Shown: positions 33,950 through 44,828, counted from the first letter of the stretch. The stretch is DNA of 64,000 nt from Branchiostoma floridae (GCF_000003815.2 NC_049983.1:24848617-24912616); one strand, 5' to 3'. Made by a program: numbers and translations. The notes: generated from the letters alone by a model not told the origin.

Positions 33950-34544
33950 TCTTGTATATAGTGTTTGTAGTTTTATAGTGCTTTAATCTTAAACGGCTTA
34001 GCTATGTGCCATATAGACAATGTCAAGATCCTCAATCAGTAACCAAATCCTTTGTGAGTGACAAGTTGGAATATCAGAAAAGAACACTGTTATTCTATTA
34101 TGAATGGCCCAAATAACAGCAAACAGTCAACATCAGATACCAGGAATCAAACCAAATTTGGGCGTCTATGTTGTTAAAAAATGGGACGATAGTGAATAAC
34201 GACTACACACATAGACGCCTAGGCCCTAGATGACTTTGAACTCAGCAACAGAATATATCAAACTTACTATGTTGCTAAATTCATTTTTTACATAAATGGA
34301 AACTGTAACTGCAACGGTTGTATGAAAGACACACGCCTTGATGTACTATAAGCGTTACAATCCAGGGTATACGGGTAAGAGCTGCCATGTTTAACTGCCA
34401 TAGAAGGTTGTCACCAGATCGGATCGAAAGCATGTTACCTTATATGTCTTGGAGCTGTTTGCCATTGTTAGTTTTGTAAGCGCATGTTACCTTATATGTC
34501 TCCAAGCTGTTTGCCATTGAATAACCACTATGGAGTAACTTAGT

Positions 34545-34775
34545 TACGAGTCCTTCTTGCAGCTGCGGGTGCCGAGGCGAAAACATTCGCCATTATTTAC
34601 TCCAATGCCCAAACTTTGCTATTCAACATTCACGCCTCCTCGACAGACTTGTAACTTTAAACATTCCCGTGTTAGATGTTAAAACTTTATCTGACATTGC
34701 TTTTGTTAACTTATTACTGAAAGGGTCCCCCTTGCTATTGTCCAAAATCAACACTCAAATTCTTGCAATATCTAA
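34545..34775 (+). mobile_element. LINE ORF2 C-terminal fragment
   Basis: Encodes CSCGCRGENIRHYLLQCPNF and LLLKGSPLLLSKINTQILAI, matching the CxC...H...C tail of the larger LINE relic at 52 kb (CSCGYPCESISHFMLHCPNY, LLLKGSSFL). It is inserted in the 3' flank of the 33.3 kb gene and cut by the MITE that follows. Confidence 0.65.
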
Positions 34776-35020
34776 AGGTGGACTCTCACTGCACTTGGGG
34801 CACCGGTGCGGCACGCCGGGGTTCGTAGATGACTCAACGAATTTCAGCGATAAAGAACGAATTTTCTTCCGTTTTGTGCATTTTGTTGTCTTCTAAGTCA
34901 TACTTTTACGTCTTACGCAATATCTAAATTATTAAAAATCGCGAAAATAACAAAACAGTGCCGCAGTGAACGAACCCGGCAGTGCCGCATCGGTGCCCCA
35001 AGTGCAGTGAGAGTCCACCT
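34776..35020. mobile_element. Harbinger-like MITE nested in the LINE fragment
   Basis: Ends are AGGTGGACTCTCACTGCACT and its inverse, with 35+ bp arms including TTGGGGCACCGGTGC. It is flanked by TAA at 34773-34775 and TAA at 35021-35023, a 3-bp target duplication typical of PIF/Harbinger. No coding capacity. Confidence 0.75.
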
Positions 35021-35286
35021 TAAGCAATACCTACTTGAACACCAAACTGATTTATATTGTATTTCAACAGGTATCTTGTATCAGTATTTTCACCATCATG
35101 ACCGATGTCAGCTGTTTTGTTTCTGTAATTCAATTGTCCGACACTGTTCCTGTACATAAGACGTTCCCATTCACATGTTTTCTGGCATATGTTATGTTTG
35201 ATGTTTTGTCCAGTGGTGCCAGTCTGTTTGAATGCGGTACCACTGTGTACTGTACGTTCCTTTTTGCTGTGATAAAGATTTTGGAC

Positions 35287-35292
35287 AATAAA
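35287..35292 (+). terminator. Poly(A) signal in conserved 3'-end motif
   Basis: ACAATAAATGCTCATTTGAATGTGA, then GTGTCTCAATCTAAA. Matches 37793 and 42778; 1.34 kb after the 33949 stop because of the inserted LINE and MITE. Confidence 0.55.
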
Positions 35293-35341
35293 TGCTCATT
35301 TGAATGTGAAACGAAATGTCATAGTGTCTCAATCTAAAAGG

Positions 35342-35351
35342 GGGACTTCCC
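35342..35351 (+). promoter_or_regulatory. kappaB site GGGACTTCCC
   Basis: Fits GGGRNNYYCC. It stands at the start of the next cassette block (AATGACTAATTATAAG...), where the 32.2-32.3 kb block has GGGACTTTCC followed by GACTTATG and TGACCTATGACAT. Confidence 0.5.
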
Positions 35352-35707
35352 GAATTCAATACAAAATTTGATGAGTCACTTCAAATCCCTACTTGCTTTG
35401 ACTTATGACATTCAACGTCCCCAATATGCTATGGTGCAATATGATTTCCTGTTGGGTTAAAAAAACTGGGGACAATCACAAACTACGATATAGGAAAGGA
35501 AAAGAAGTCCCCAGAAACAAATGTTGGCTAATCTCACTTCGCAGCCCATACCGTAAATACACCTGCGTGGAGGGATAATGACTAATTATAAGTAAACACA
35601 GTGACGCCGGTTCACGAACACGAAGGTGAAAGTGAAAGGAAAGTGTCACACACGCACCATACACGCATTGTGACTCGTAGCTTTGGGGGGGGGGGGCAAA
35701 TACACAC

Positions 35708-35761
35708 CTGATTGTTGTGCACGATGTTCTTCTGTGCCGATGATACCATCAAGTTACCCAT
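35708..35761 (-). CDS. Orphan intact minus-strand first exon (MGNLMVSSAQKNIVHNNQ)
   Basis: 54 bp with ATG and a CAG|GTGTGT donor. Nearly identical to the copy at 32640-32693. kappaB begins 106 bp 5' (35867). 273 bp head-to-head from the dead zinc-ribbon exon at 36034. No own exon 2/3 found. Confidence 0.5.
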
Positions 35762-35866
35762 GATGTGGTTTAGAAGAATCAAAAAGATTTCTGTTGGCCG
35801 GCAAAATATTATCCAAGGGGGTATATCACAGGTCTAGAAATAGTTGGGGAATAACGTCCATAGTCA

Positions 35867-35953
35867 GGGACTTTCCATGACGTGACTGTCTGGCTTTTGA
35901 TTGGACGAAACTGTTTCGGTGAAACTTATTAAAAATCGGGGTGGGAGCTTTCC
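35867..35953 (+). promoter_or_regulatory. kappaB cassette in front of a dead zinc-ribbon exon
   Basis: GGGACTTTCC at 35867-35876, inverted CCAAT (ATTGG, 35900), GGAGCTTTCC at 35944-35953: 167 and 90 bp before the mutated start at 36034. Same geometry as live genes. It may still drive the intact minus-strand exon at 35761. Confidence 0.65.
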
Positions 35954-36033
35954 AGTTTTTCCACAGCAAGTCTAACCAGCCACACTTGTTGATGCAGATA
36001 ACTCAACCGACCATTTCTGTCACTACTGGTGCC

Positions 36034-36087
36034 ATAGTTTTCTGTAGCAGGTGTGGGAAAGATGTCAGTGAATACGACAACTTCTGA
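36034..36087 (+). pseudogene. Zinc-ribbon first-exon relic
   Basis: Encodes VFCSRCGKDVSEYDNF and then TGA where the second CxxC should follow; the ATG is ATA. It resembles the zinc-ribbon exon of the 27.68 kb gene (CSRCG...DDNF). Confidence 0.75.
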
Positions 36088-36308
36088 AAATTAGAAAAGT
36101 AGAGTATCTTCCTTACGTTCACATACAAGTTGAATATATGCTAGTCGTTACAGGGGTAATTAAATGGGTGTTTGTGTGTTTGTTTGTTTATTTTGAAACA
36201 CCTGGGTAGCCTATTCAGTGCCAATACACTGGTTTTCGATAGGGCCCAGTTTCACAAATACATACATGGAAATAAAAACAACTTACTTACAAGTGTGGTT
36301 TAGAGTCA

Positions 36309-36404
36309 GGGACTTTCCATTACTTGCTGTTTGCATGTCTATCTGTGGTTGGGTGAAATTGTATGGTATGATCACTACCTTGCATTTATATATTGGGACT
36401 TTCC
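36309..36404 (+). promoter_or_regulatory. Dual exact kappaB promoter of the 36.5 kb gene
   Basis: GGGACTTTCC at 36309-36318 and 36395-36404, 179 and 93 bp before the ATG at 36488. The minus-strand exon normally found about 100 bp 5' is missing here; the sequence at 36100-36160 matches only the cassette part next to it. Confidence 0.7.
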
Positions 36405-36487
36405 GTTTCTTTCTTAAAGCCAGTCACACCTGTGCTGTAGATTGGACCTAGCGCTAGTAACAGATCATTTCTGTCACCACCGGAGCA

Positions 36488-37106
36488 ATGGGCAATTCTG
36501 AGAGTGCCGGGGAAAAGGAAAGTGGGACTTGGGTGAGACATTATTATAATCTTTTTTATTGAATAAGTATATATTTGCTTTCTATTTCAGACGCTTTCTG
36601 GTCTATATCGTAAAGTACTAAAAGCTTGTAGCTATGTCATGGAAAGCAGGTAAACAGTTCTGTATTTTTCACTGAAAATTATCATAAAATTTTAGGCAAC
36701 GTTGGCCAATGTTTCCCTCCAGATGGAGAAAGTAGACTGCTCGCCTTACATTTGCCACGACGATATCGGCAAATTCATCAATGACCGCAAAGGCAGCCTA
36801 TTGGAGAAGGACCGCAGGCTTCTACAGGAAACCCTGTCACTGGTCACAAGCGAGAATCGATGGGTGTGGAGGGACGCAGAAATCACCGTGTATGGCGTGA
36901 ACTTGAATGTAGTTTTCTACTCCGGCGACAGGACCAACGAATTCGTCGTGTATCTTAATTCGGCGGATAAACCGACCCATGTGACGGAAGCTAGGGGGTG
37001 GCGTCTGTGTGTCAGGGATGGCTTCAAGAAGGTCTGGGGGTGGCTAGGTGATGCTGTAAAGGTAGCTGGGTCCCTCACTGGCCCTTTGGCCAAGTTGGCT
37101 ATATAG
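36488..37106 (+). CDS. MGNSES-leader (myristoylation-like) array-module protein
   Basis: Exon 1 36488-36532 (15 codons, MGNSESAGEKESGTW|GTGAG) and exon 2 36723-37106; phase 0; 142 aa. Gly-2 with Ser-6 fits the N-myristoyltransferase consensus, so membrane anchoring is plausible. Exon 2 carries [82 protein letters not shown]. It ends LAKLAI, two residues short of the sister gene, because an ATAGCT insertion brings the stop forward. The 33.3 kb pseudogene is its closest relative; the two came from a duplication of promoter, leader, intron, module and 3' end together. Confidence 0.85.
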
Positions 37107-37792
37107 CTATTGGCATGTAGTCTTGTATATAGTGTTTGTAGTGCTTTAAACGGCTTAGCTATGTGCCATATCGACAATGTCAATATCCTCAATCAGTACC
37201 TAAATCCTTTGTGAGTGACAAGTTAGAATATCAGAAAACGTAGAACTGTGATTCTAACATGAATACCTTATAAAGAACAGAAGACAGTCAACATCAGGTA
37301 CCAGGAATCAAACCAACTTTGGGCGTCAATGTTGTTAAAAATGGGACAATAGTGAAACCAACTAGTGTCAATAGGACAATAGTGTCAAGCCTATGCCCCT
37401 ACATGACTTTGAAGTCAACTACAGAATATATGAAACTTTGACATTCTTCCTATCTTGCTAACTTCATTCATCATATAACTGGAAGCTGTGACTGCAACGG
37501 TTATATTATTAAAGACACAAGCCTCGGTGTACTATAAGTGTTTAAGTCCAGCGTGATAGCTGCCATATTTAATTGCCATAGAACGTTGTCACCAGATAGT
37601 TTCGTAAGCATGTGAATGTTACCTAAGTATTCCCCGTAGCTTTTTTTCCATTGTTATTTACATAAGCATGTTACTTTATATGCCCCGGAGCTGTTTGCCA
37701 TTGTTAGTTTCGTAAGTATGTTACCTATGATGTTTTGGAGCTGTTGTGCCATTGCATTAGCACTATGGAGTTACCATAAACGCATGTTGAAC

Positions 37793-37798
37793 AATAAA
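37793..37798 (+). terminator. Poly(A) signal in conserved 3'-end motif
   Basis: ACAATAAACGTTCAATTTAA, then GCGTCTCAATCTAAAC; 687 bp after the stop at 37106. Confidence 0.6.
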
Positions 37799-38470
37799 CG
37801 TTCAATTTAATGTGAAACTATTTGTCACAGCGTCTCAATCTAAACCATCACATTTTAACAGATGCAAAGCAAAGCCATGAAAGCAAGCCCTACAACTATC
37901 CATGTTAATACTATGGGACACCGTTGCCCGAGCACAACGCACAAATCTTCTACATTTGAATCCCTTGTGGTCCCAGTGATAGTACGAAGAAACTCGCAAA
38001 CGTTTGCCATGTACAGGGTTTGCAAAAGGACCTTTATCTTTCACAAGACGACATGTTTGACTGTGAAGATACACCGCACCACAGAACACCTGTTGAGCAC
38101 TTAACGTTACATCATAACCCATTGTAACTCATGCCTACACACAAGCATTACAGTGACTCTTGTAAGGAATCGTTTGCTTGAAGTAGTATAAACGTTAGCC
38201 GGTCACAAAGGGGTAGGTATAAGGGGGTTTGCATGGGGGATCCCGAGGACTGCAGCCGTTACGCTGAATTCAGAATATCACCCTACGTAATACCCCAAAA
38301 AAATTACAATTACGCTCGTCGCTACAATTTATGGGAAATACTACAGGCTACCTACGCATTACATGCATGCATGCCCTCTTTGATATAAGACTACAATCAA
38401 GAGAAGCCCTGCAACAGTCGCATTGGCTACCTACATAACCGTTACATGTTCATAATTACCCGGTACCCAC

Positions 38471-38527
38471 CTCGTTATTGTGTACGATAGTCTTCTGTGG
38501 TGGCGAAGATACCATGAGGTTACCCAT
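38471..38527 (-). CDS. Orphan intact minus-strand first exon (MGNLMVSSPPQKTIVHNNE)
   Basis: 57 bp (19 codons), ATG to GAG|GTGGGT. A GGGATTCCCC site lies exactly 310 bp 5' (38837). Its closest match is 43383-43439, including the 310-bp spacing. No own exon 2/3 seen. Confidence 0.5.
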
Positions 38528-38836
38528 CGTGGCGCTTGAAGCTAGTAAAGAGGACGAAAAGATTCTAACTCGCTCAGCTTTTAAGAATAGTGAGATCGAT
38601 CGTACTTTACTTCCGCCTGCCTCAGTTCTACAGGTGAGGTTAGAGGTCAAAGGTTTTCTGTCTTGTCTACACTGCACTGAAGAAGTCGGAGGTTATAATT
38701 AACGTGAAGTTCGGGCTATGGCAATAATTATTTTTTCTTAATTAGTCATGAAATTAGCGACTGTAACTAGACAGTTCCCTCATACATAAATCCATGAGGG
38801 CATCAGCCTTATTTGGACATTGCCAACTTGACGAAT

Positions 38837-38846
38837 GGGATTCCCC
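38837..38846 (+). promoter_or_regulatory. kappaB site GGGATTCCCC
   Basis: 310 bp 5' of the minus-strand first exon at 38527. The flanking ACACGTCA and GGGGAAAACGTC are shared with 43.75 kb. Confidence 0.6.
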
Positions 38847-38849
38847 GTC

Positions 38850-39940
38850 TGACACGTCAGAAGGGGAAAACGTCGGTCAATGTAGGGGAAATTGTCGCCA
38901 CCTCGTCTACACTTCAGTTCCCAACTGTCCTTATAGCCAGATACAGGTACGTGGATGTTGTTGTGGTGAGGCTTACTGGGGAGTTCTCCACCATAAAAAA
39001 GCACCACTACAGGGTGGTCTCGTTTTCATAGCTTCTTAAATTAATTTCTAAACCTGAGCCTGCCTAAAAATGAGACGGTGTTGTCCGACTGAGGCCATGT
39101 TAGTTATTCATACTCGTCTTCAGTCTGTTTTATTTCCAACTCGATCGATGTGTAGTTTCACAATGATGTGTAGTTTCACAAATAGCCAAGCAGATTGTTG
39201 TTGTATGCTTTCCACCCCTTTTGTACATTAGCAGTGGTGTGTTTTTATTTTACACCTTGTGTGTATTTGAAAAAAAGTGACCACCATATGTCACATATTC
39301 ACATCATTACGGTAGCACTCAGATCGTCAAATCGGGCGGTTACTCATTTGCATGTTCGTGACGAGACAAATGCGACAGTAACCCAAAGTTCCTCATGCAG
39401 ACAATGTCAGATGACACTTCTGGGGTGACGTAAGCATTAGCACATGCGCCTAGAGCCCACGGTGAGAGAGGTCAAATAAAAACAAGGCTTTAAACAATTG
39501 AAAGCCTTTCTTGGTGGGATTTTATGTGAAATCTGGGCATTTTGGGAGTGTCTGCGGTAGGAAAGACCCTATACTTGTTGAACTAGCTGTAAAAAATGAC
39601 CTTTCTCCATCGAGGGGGTTCCCGCACCCCCCTGAAATAGTGGTATCGTCATCAGATAGCTGTTTTGAGCCAAACGGGCCAATCCAAGGGCTTTAATTAG
39701 GGGGGTGTATCAAAAGACTAGCCGTATAGAAATTCTTGCAAATGAATTTCATAACACTGGACACAGTTGGCTCTCATTTGAGGGTAAGTTTGTATGGCTT
39801 GAACTTTTTATTCTTGAGATAATTGCATATTTTTTTCCTCAACTCTCCCATTGGAACGCATGTATTACTGGATGAAATTCTAATGGCATCGTCTCCCCTT
39901 CTAACACTTAAGTCTAGTAATAGGTCACTTCTGTTACCAC
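38850..39940. other. Intergenic, no gene recognised
   Basis: Contains the remains of a promoter cassette just before 39948 (TCTAGTAATAGGTCACTTCTGTTACCACCAAAG matches the leader region of 33.28 and 36.48 kb), but with no kappaB site at the expected spacing. Confidence 0.45.
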
Positions 39941-39947
39941 CAAAGAA

Positions 39948-40926
39948 ATGGGTTCCGGAGAGAGTACCGTGAAAGACGAGTCAACAGAAGGAAGGAATTT
40001 GGTGAGACTTTAAGTCCTTCGTTTTAACTCAATAAGCATATATGCATTGCTTTCTATTGCAAGTGTTTTCTGGTTGGTGTCGTATAGTTCTGCAAGAAGG
40101 CATTTAAACAGCAGAAACATTGAGCCATGCTGTGTGAAAACAGAAAAAAAAACAAAAAAAAAAACATTCTAAGCATTTTACAATGCAAACTATCATTTCA
40201 AAAAATGGAACAATGGAGCACACCCTCCCCTATTTCCCCTACAGCAGGATGAAGACGACTGCTCCACAACTGACACTTGGTATGATGCTGAGAGTACCTG
40301 CGAAGAGTCAGCAAGAAATGGGATTTTGGTAAGACTTTGTTATATTTTTACTTTCTATAGCACACGGTACTAGTACGGTGTGTGGTGAAAAAAATAGTTC
40401 TGTAGGGCAGGCACATTATTATAAGCTTTGTGAGATCTCCCTGTGACATGTTGCTGTAGTTGGGGAAGGGTCCCCGGCGTACCTGACCGTACAGTGTATG
40501 AGTAGATAAAAAGGCTCGGGGCAAACCAAAACATCTAGCAAGACTTTGGGACAGTTCCTTGGTTCCTTCGAGAAATCTTTGTAAAGAATGTCTCACATCA
40601 GCTCGCATGACCTCAGCACTAAAGTCCAGATCTGCTCAACCAGTATCCGCATGATAAGTGAGGAACGTTTGAGTCAGCAGACTTTTTTAGGCATGCCACG
40701 TCACAAATTGTATAAAACAAATACCATCTTTACTAGAATCAATTCCTTTATAATTCTATAGAGAGATTTTACCTAAAATGATTGTAGGTTCATTTTCTAT
40801 ATTTTTCTATATGCTTTGTTTCCAGCTGACCACAAAAAATGACATTTACAATGCCTTAGAATTACCAGCTTGTATATGTCAGGTACAGGCATTTGTCTTC
40901 AAGAAAAACATAGGCATATACACACG

Positions 40927-40978
<52 letters not shown>

Positions 40979-41725
40979 CTCACACACAAACATTCACACA
41001 CACATACACAAACACAAACACACACGTATACAGGCACACTCGCACACACACAAACACACACACACAAACACACAAAGACACACACAGACACACACCCACA
41101 CACAAACATACACACACACGTACACAAACACACACGTACACACGCACAGTCATCACACACACACAAACACACAAACACACTTACACACACCAAAACATTC
41201 TGCTAGGTTTTGGGACACTTTTCAGTGTCGTTTTTTGGCTCGTGAAATACGTTTAAAGATAGTAAAAATGTGTCAAACAGCTCGCAACCATTCTTAGAAT
41301 CCCTCTCACTTCTACAGGACTTGCAGGTGGACTGTTTCCCACGCATTCATCACAGCAACATCGCGGCGGTTCTCTATAAATACCACGGCACTCTTTCCGA
41401 CGTGGATCGCAGGCTACTGCAGGAGACCATGAAAGTCGTCACAGAAGAAAGGCGGCACTGGGTCATGGAGGATTCACAAATCACAGTGAACGGAAAAAAC
41501 CTGAGGGTGGTGTTCCAATCCGGCGAGAAGACCAACAAGTACGTGGGGCACCTGGACGGACAAGATCGCCTGATCCAACGAGTGGATGAAAAGGGATGGC
41601 GGCTTTGCTTCTACGATTGCATCAAGGATTTCTTTATGAAGATCTGGAGCTGTATAAAAGAAGTTGTTAAGATGGCTGGAGCTATTGTAGGTGTTACTAA
41701 GAAGGCCATTGGGATGTGTGGCTAA
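39948..41725 (+). CDS. MGSGES-leader array-module protein with duplicated acidic exon
   Basis: Exons 39948-40001 (18 codons, [18 protein letters not shown]), 40245-40328 (28 codons) and 41318-41725 (135 codons plus stop), all phase 0; about 181 aa. Gly-2/Ser-6 again fits N-myristoylation. The middle exon ([20 protein letters not shown]) looks like a second copy of the leader exon without its ATG, retained in frame. The last exon is the module: [68 protein letters not shown], then a Lys/Val/Ile-rich amphipathic tail ending AIGMCG. The large last intron holds a (CA)n tract. No kappaB pair is seen upstream, unlike its relatives. Confidence 0.78.
40918..41189. repeat. (CA)n microsatellite
   Basis: About 270 bp of interrupted CACA/CAAACACA repeats in the last intron of the 39948 gene. 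Open frames here on both strands are artefacts of the repeat. Confidence 0.97.
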
Positions 41726-42777
41726 GTGGCACTCCTTTAAATTGCTCAGTCGGCAGTGATTAGTCTAGAGTCTCTAGGCCGATGCCGTCTTCATTATTTG
41801 CCTGCTTATTAAAAGTCTGAGACGAGCCATAGCTACCCATGTATGCAGAACGTTCTTTGACAATGGCCAGTCAATATTATCCTCATGCTAGCTCGGGTTA
41901 AGACGAAAAACGTCTGAGTCAGCACACTTAAAATATAAACATGCCACGTCAAATATATATGCAATTTACAAACAAATCCCCGCATCTTGATTGAAAATCA
42001 CTTTTCTTTGTTTATGCCATTGCATCATGATGCTCTGGAGCTGTGTAAAACTTTACTAAAATAAATTTTCAATGTATTAATAGGCTTAGCTGCTGGGGCT
42101 ACCGTAGGTGCTGGAAGGATGGCTATTGGAGGGTCGGGTTAAAACGAGCAATGAATCTGGCAACAGGCGTAAAAGCGTCACATATACTGTACAGGACAAA
42201 TCCTTCGATCGAAAACATGCCTTTTGATTGAAAATCACCTTTCTCTTTAAAGCAGGTTTCGTTTGAAAACATTTCACATTGTTACGAATTTCATACACGG
42301 TACGTTATTCCATCTAACTATACTTTATTGCTGTACATGAAATAACCACCATAGTTTGCAAACTTAGGGTTTAAGTTTATTTTTTTTGGTAAGGAAGAAA
42401 AGTGTAAAGAGTGGATAGTGAAACCCCATTGGTACATTAGAATAATTCGTAGCCCAGTTGAGATCAGATACCAGATGTAACTATAGAACCAGTTCAAATG
42501 GGCCATAAAATGCGAGTCTTTAATCTGTACCTAATATACTCTAACTTATATTATCATTATTATAATACTGACAATCAAGGATGATAAGACATTAACACTG
42601 TTACCGCATTTAAGGCAACTACAACGACATGTGTGTCAGGAAGAAAGTATCATCCAAGCATTATCCAAGTGCTGTCATATCAAACAAGGCATGAAATGTT
42701 TTGTACGTATGTTTGACATAAATCTGTCAATCATTGGCATAGCAATGTACATGTAGATACTTATAGCTGTTTTTAAC

Positions 42778-42783
42778 AATAAA
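42778..42783 (+). terminator. Poly(A) signal in conserved 3'-end motif
   Basis: ACAATAAACGGGCATTCAAA, then GCGTCTCAATTTAAGC; 1.05 kb after the stop at 41725. A partial repeat of the gene's last codons (GGCTATTGGAGGGTCGGG) lies near 42120. Confidence 0.55.
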
Positions 42784-43382
42784 CGGGCATTCAAATGTGA
42801 AAGGATAAGTTGTGGCGTCTCAATTTAAGCAAGCACATTTTATCAAGATTACTGTGTAACCGAAGTCTCATTTCAAAGAATGAAAAACTCACAACTGTTA
42901 TCATTACTAGTTGTCCAAGCAGAACGTACAGATTTGAATCCTATCTGATGGTTCTAGTGTGATAGTGCGCCAACATTTGCGATGTGCAAGATATTCAGAA
43001 GAACCTTAGAGACCCTTAAAGTTTATATTGAACAAACTGATGACATGTGAACTTGATCAGCCGCACCACAAAACACCGTATCCTGTAAGTTAGGTCCAGG
43101 TGAGTACGTGCTATGATTATGACCCTCTGTAACTCCCGTCTGCTCACTTAGCCTCGGTGACTACTGCAGAACTTCTCAACGGCTGCATGCATAGCATGGT
43201 AACCACCCTGGAGCCGTAATAACCGCGGTTAGCAAGCGAAAGGATTGAGCCAGCGGTAATACTACAGAGGATGGGACCCGGCCCAGGCTATTTCTTGCTT
43301 TTGGCATTATAACGTTATATCAGACCGACAAGGACTACACAAACAACAGAAGCACCGCACTGATACACTGTTCAACACTTAC

Positions 43383-43439
43383 CTCGTTGTTATGTACGAT
43401 AGTCTTCTCTGGCGTCGATGATACCATCAGGTTGCCCAT
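43383..43439 (-). CDS. Orphan intact minus-strand first exon (MGNLMVSSTPEKTIVHNNE)
   Basis: 57 bp, with the best donor of the set (GAG|GTAAGTG). GGGGATTCCCC starts 310 bp 5' (43749). No local exon 2/3; the next usable acceptor of this gene type on the minus strand is at 30990. Confidence 0.55.
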
Positions 43440-43748
43440 GATGACGGCTTGAGGACCGAGTAAGGCCGTTTTCTGGTCGCCGTTTCGCCGTTTTCACCTG
43501 TTCCCGTGACCGTCTCCTCGCTTCCGGCTTACCGTAGTTAGAACTGCAGGTGAGGTCAAGGGTCGAAGGGCTTAGCGTTGTAGCAAGTTACGACGGAAAC
43601 CCCTTTGATGAGTGAAGGCTGGGTTTGCACTCAAGGCTATCGTTATGATGAATCTTACAATTCACTTCGAAATTAGCGATCGCAAAATTGATATTGAAAA
43701 AAAATCCGTAGCCTCTTTGTCCATATAAAGTGCGACGAATGCACTTAT

Positions 43749-43759
43749 GGGGATTCCCC
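43749..43759. promoter_or_regulatory. Palindromic kappaB site GGGGATTCCCC
   Basis: Perfect 11-bp palindrome 310 bp 5' of the minus-strand exon at 43439; conserved context with 38.84 and 8.44 kb. Confidence 0.6.
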
Positions 43760-44507
43760 GTCCCAAAATACAAAGACACGTCATAGGGGAAAAACGTCCA
43801 AGTGTGTAGTTGGCACCCAACGCCTGTGTGATACTGTTCGCTATCACCTTTTTGAGTCAATCATTTCATTTACACGTAAGTAGCATAGGTAGTTTGATGA
43901 ACATTCATTTTACGATCTTTTCTGGGATGTCCACCAAATAACGAGCTTGGCCAGCCATTGTTTGTATGAAGCCCTTCGCCCACCATTTCATTTTGTTCGT
44001 CTGCACCTGAGTTTTTAGCCATGTGAAACTGTTTTTTTGGCTTTCTACAGCTACTTTTGATCAAGGAAATGGTTGTCGGGGGCCTTGTAAATCGGCAAGA
44101 GTCGAATTTTCTGAGACTGTGCTGTATTCAGCATAACGTTAGTCAAAGCGTAAATGCAGCCTTTAGTGCTATCGTCTGCCAGGGAGCTAGTCCTAGGAAT
44201 CGCAGTCACGGCTCTGTTGGACCGTAGCCATTTTATTTGTAACTCCATGTGACTATTGTTTGAAGGCAGTGCGTTCTAAGTGACATGAGATATCTTTATG
44301 GCCTTAACCTCAGGTGATGTTGTCAAAACGGCAGTAGTGGCAAAATATTAGACATCGCAGAACAAGGGGCATTTCCAAACATAACAGAAAACCTTACAAA
44401 ACCACAGGATATCAATTTAAATAGCTCATTGTGTTTTCATAATAAAATATCTACAGTTCGCTTCTAATAAAATCTGTCATTTCGTGACTCCCTTGGGAAC
44501 TCAGTCT

Positions 44508-44617
44508 TATGTTATGTTATGTTATGTTCTGTTCTGTTCTGTTCTGTTCTGTTATGTTATGTTATGTTATGTTATGTTATGTTATGTTATGTTATGTTAT
44601 GTTATGTTATGTTATGT
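44508..44617. repeat. (TTATG)n pentanucleotide microsatellite
   Basis: About 22 units, with an internal block of TTCTG variants. Confidence 0.97.
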
Positions 44618-44828
44618 TTTAAACAACAAAACGGTTGTCAAGAGGATGGTAAATTGTCACATTTATTGAATCAGATTTATTTGATATATAGCCCAATGTT
44701 GAAGGATCGCTGGATATGAAAAAACGGCTGTGAAAAGTCATGGCTGGCTCCCAGGGTATCATGTTCAGTTGTGAAAGCCAGTGAAAGAGTTAAGTTACCA
44801 TCACCCAGGTGCCCTTTTGCTTGTTTTC

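Noticed and set aside
40778-41256. His/Thr-rich and Val/Cys-rich open frames
   Set aside because: Produced by the (CA)n microsatellite read in different frames.
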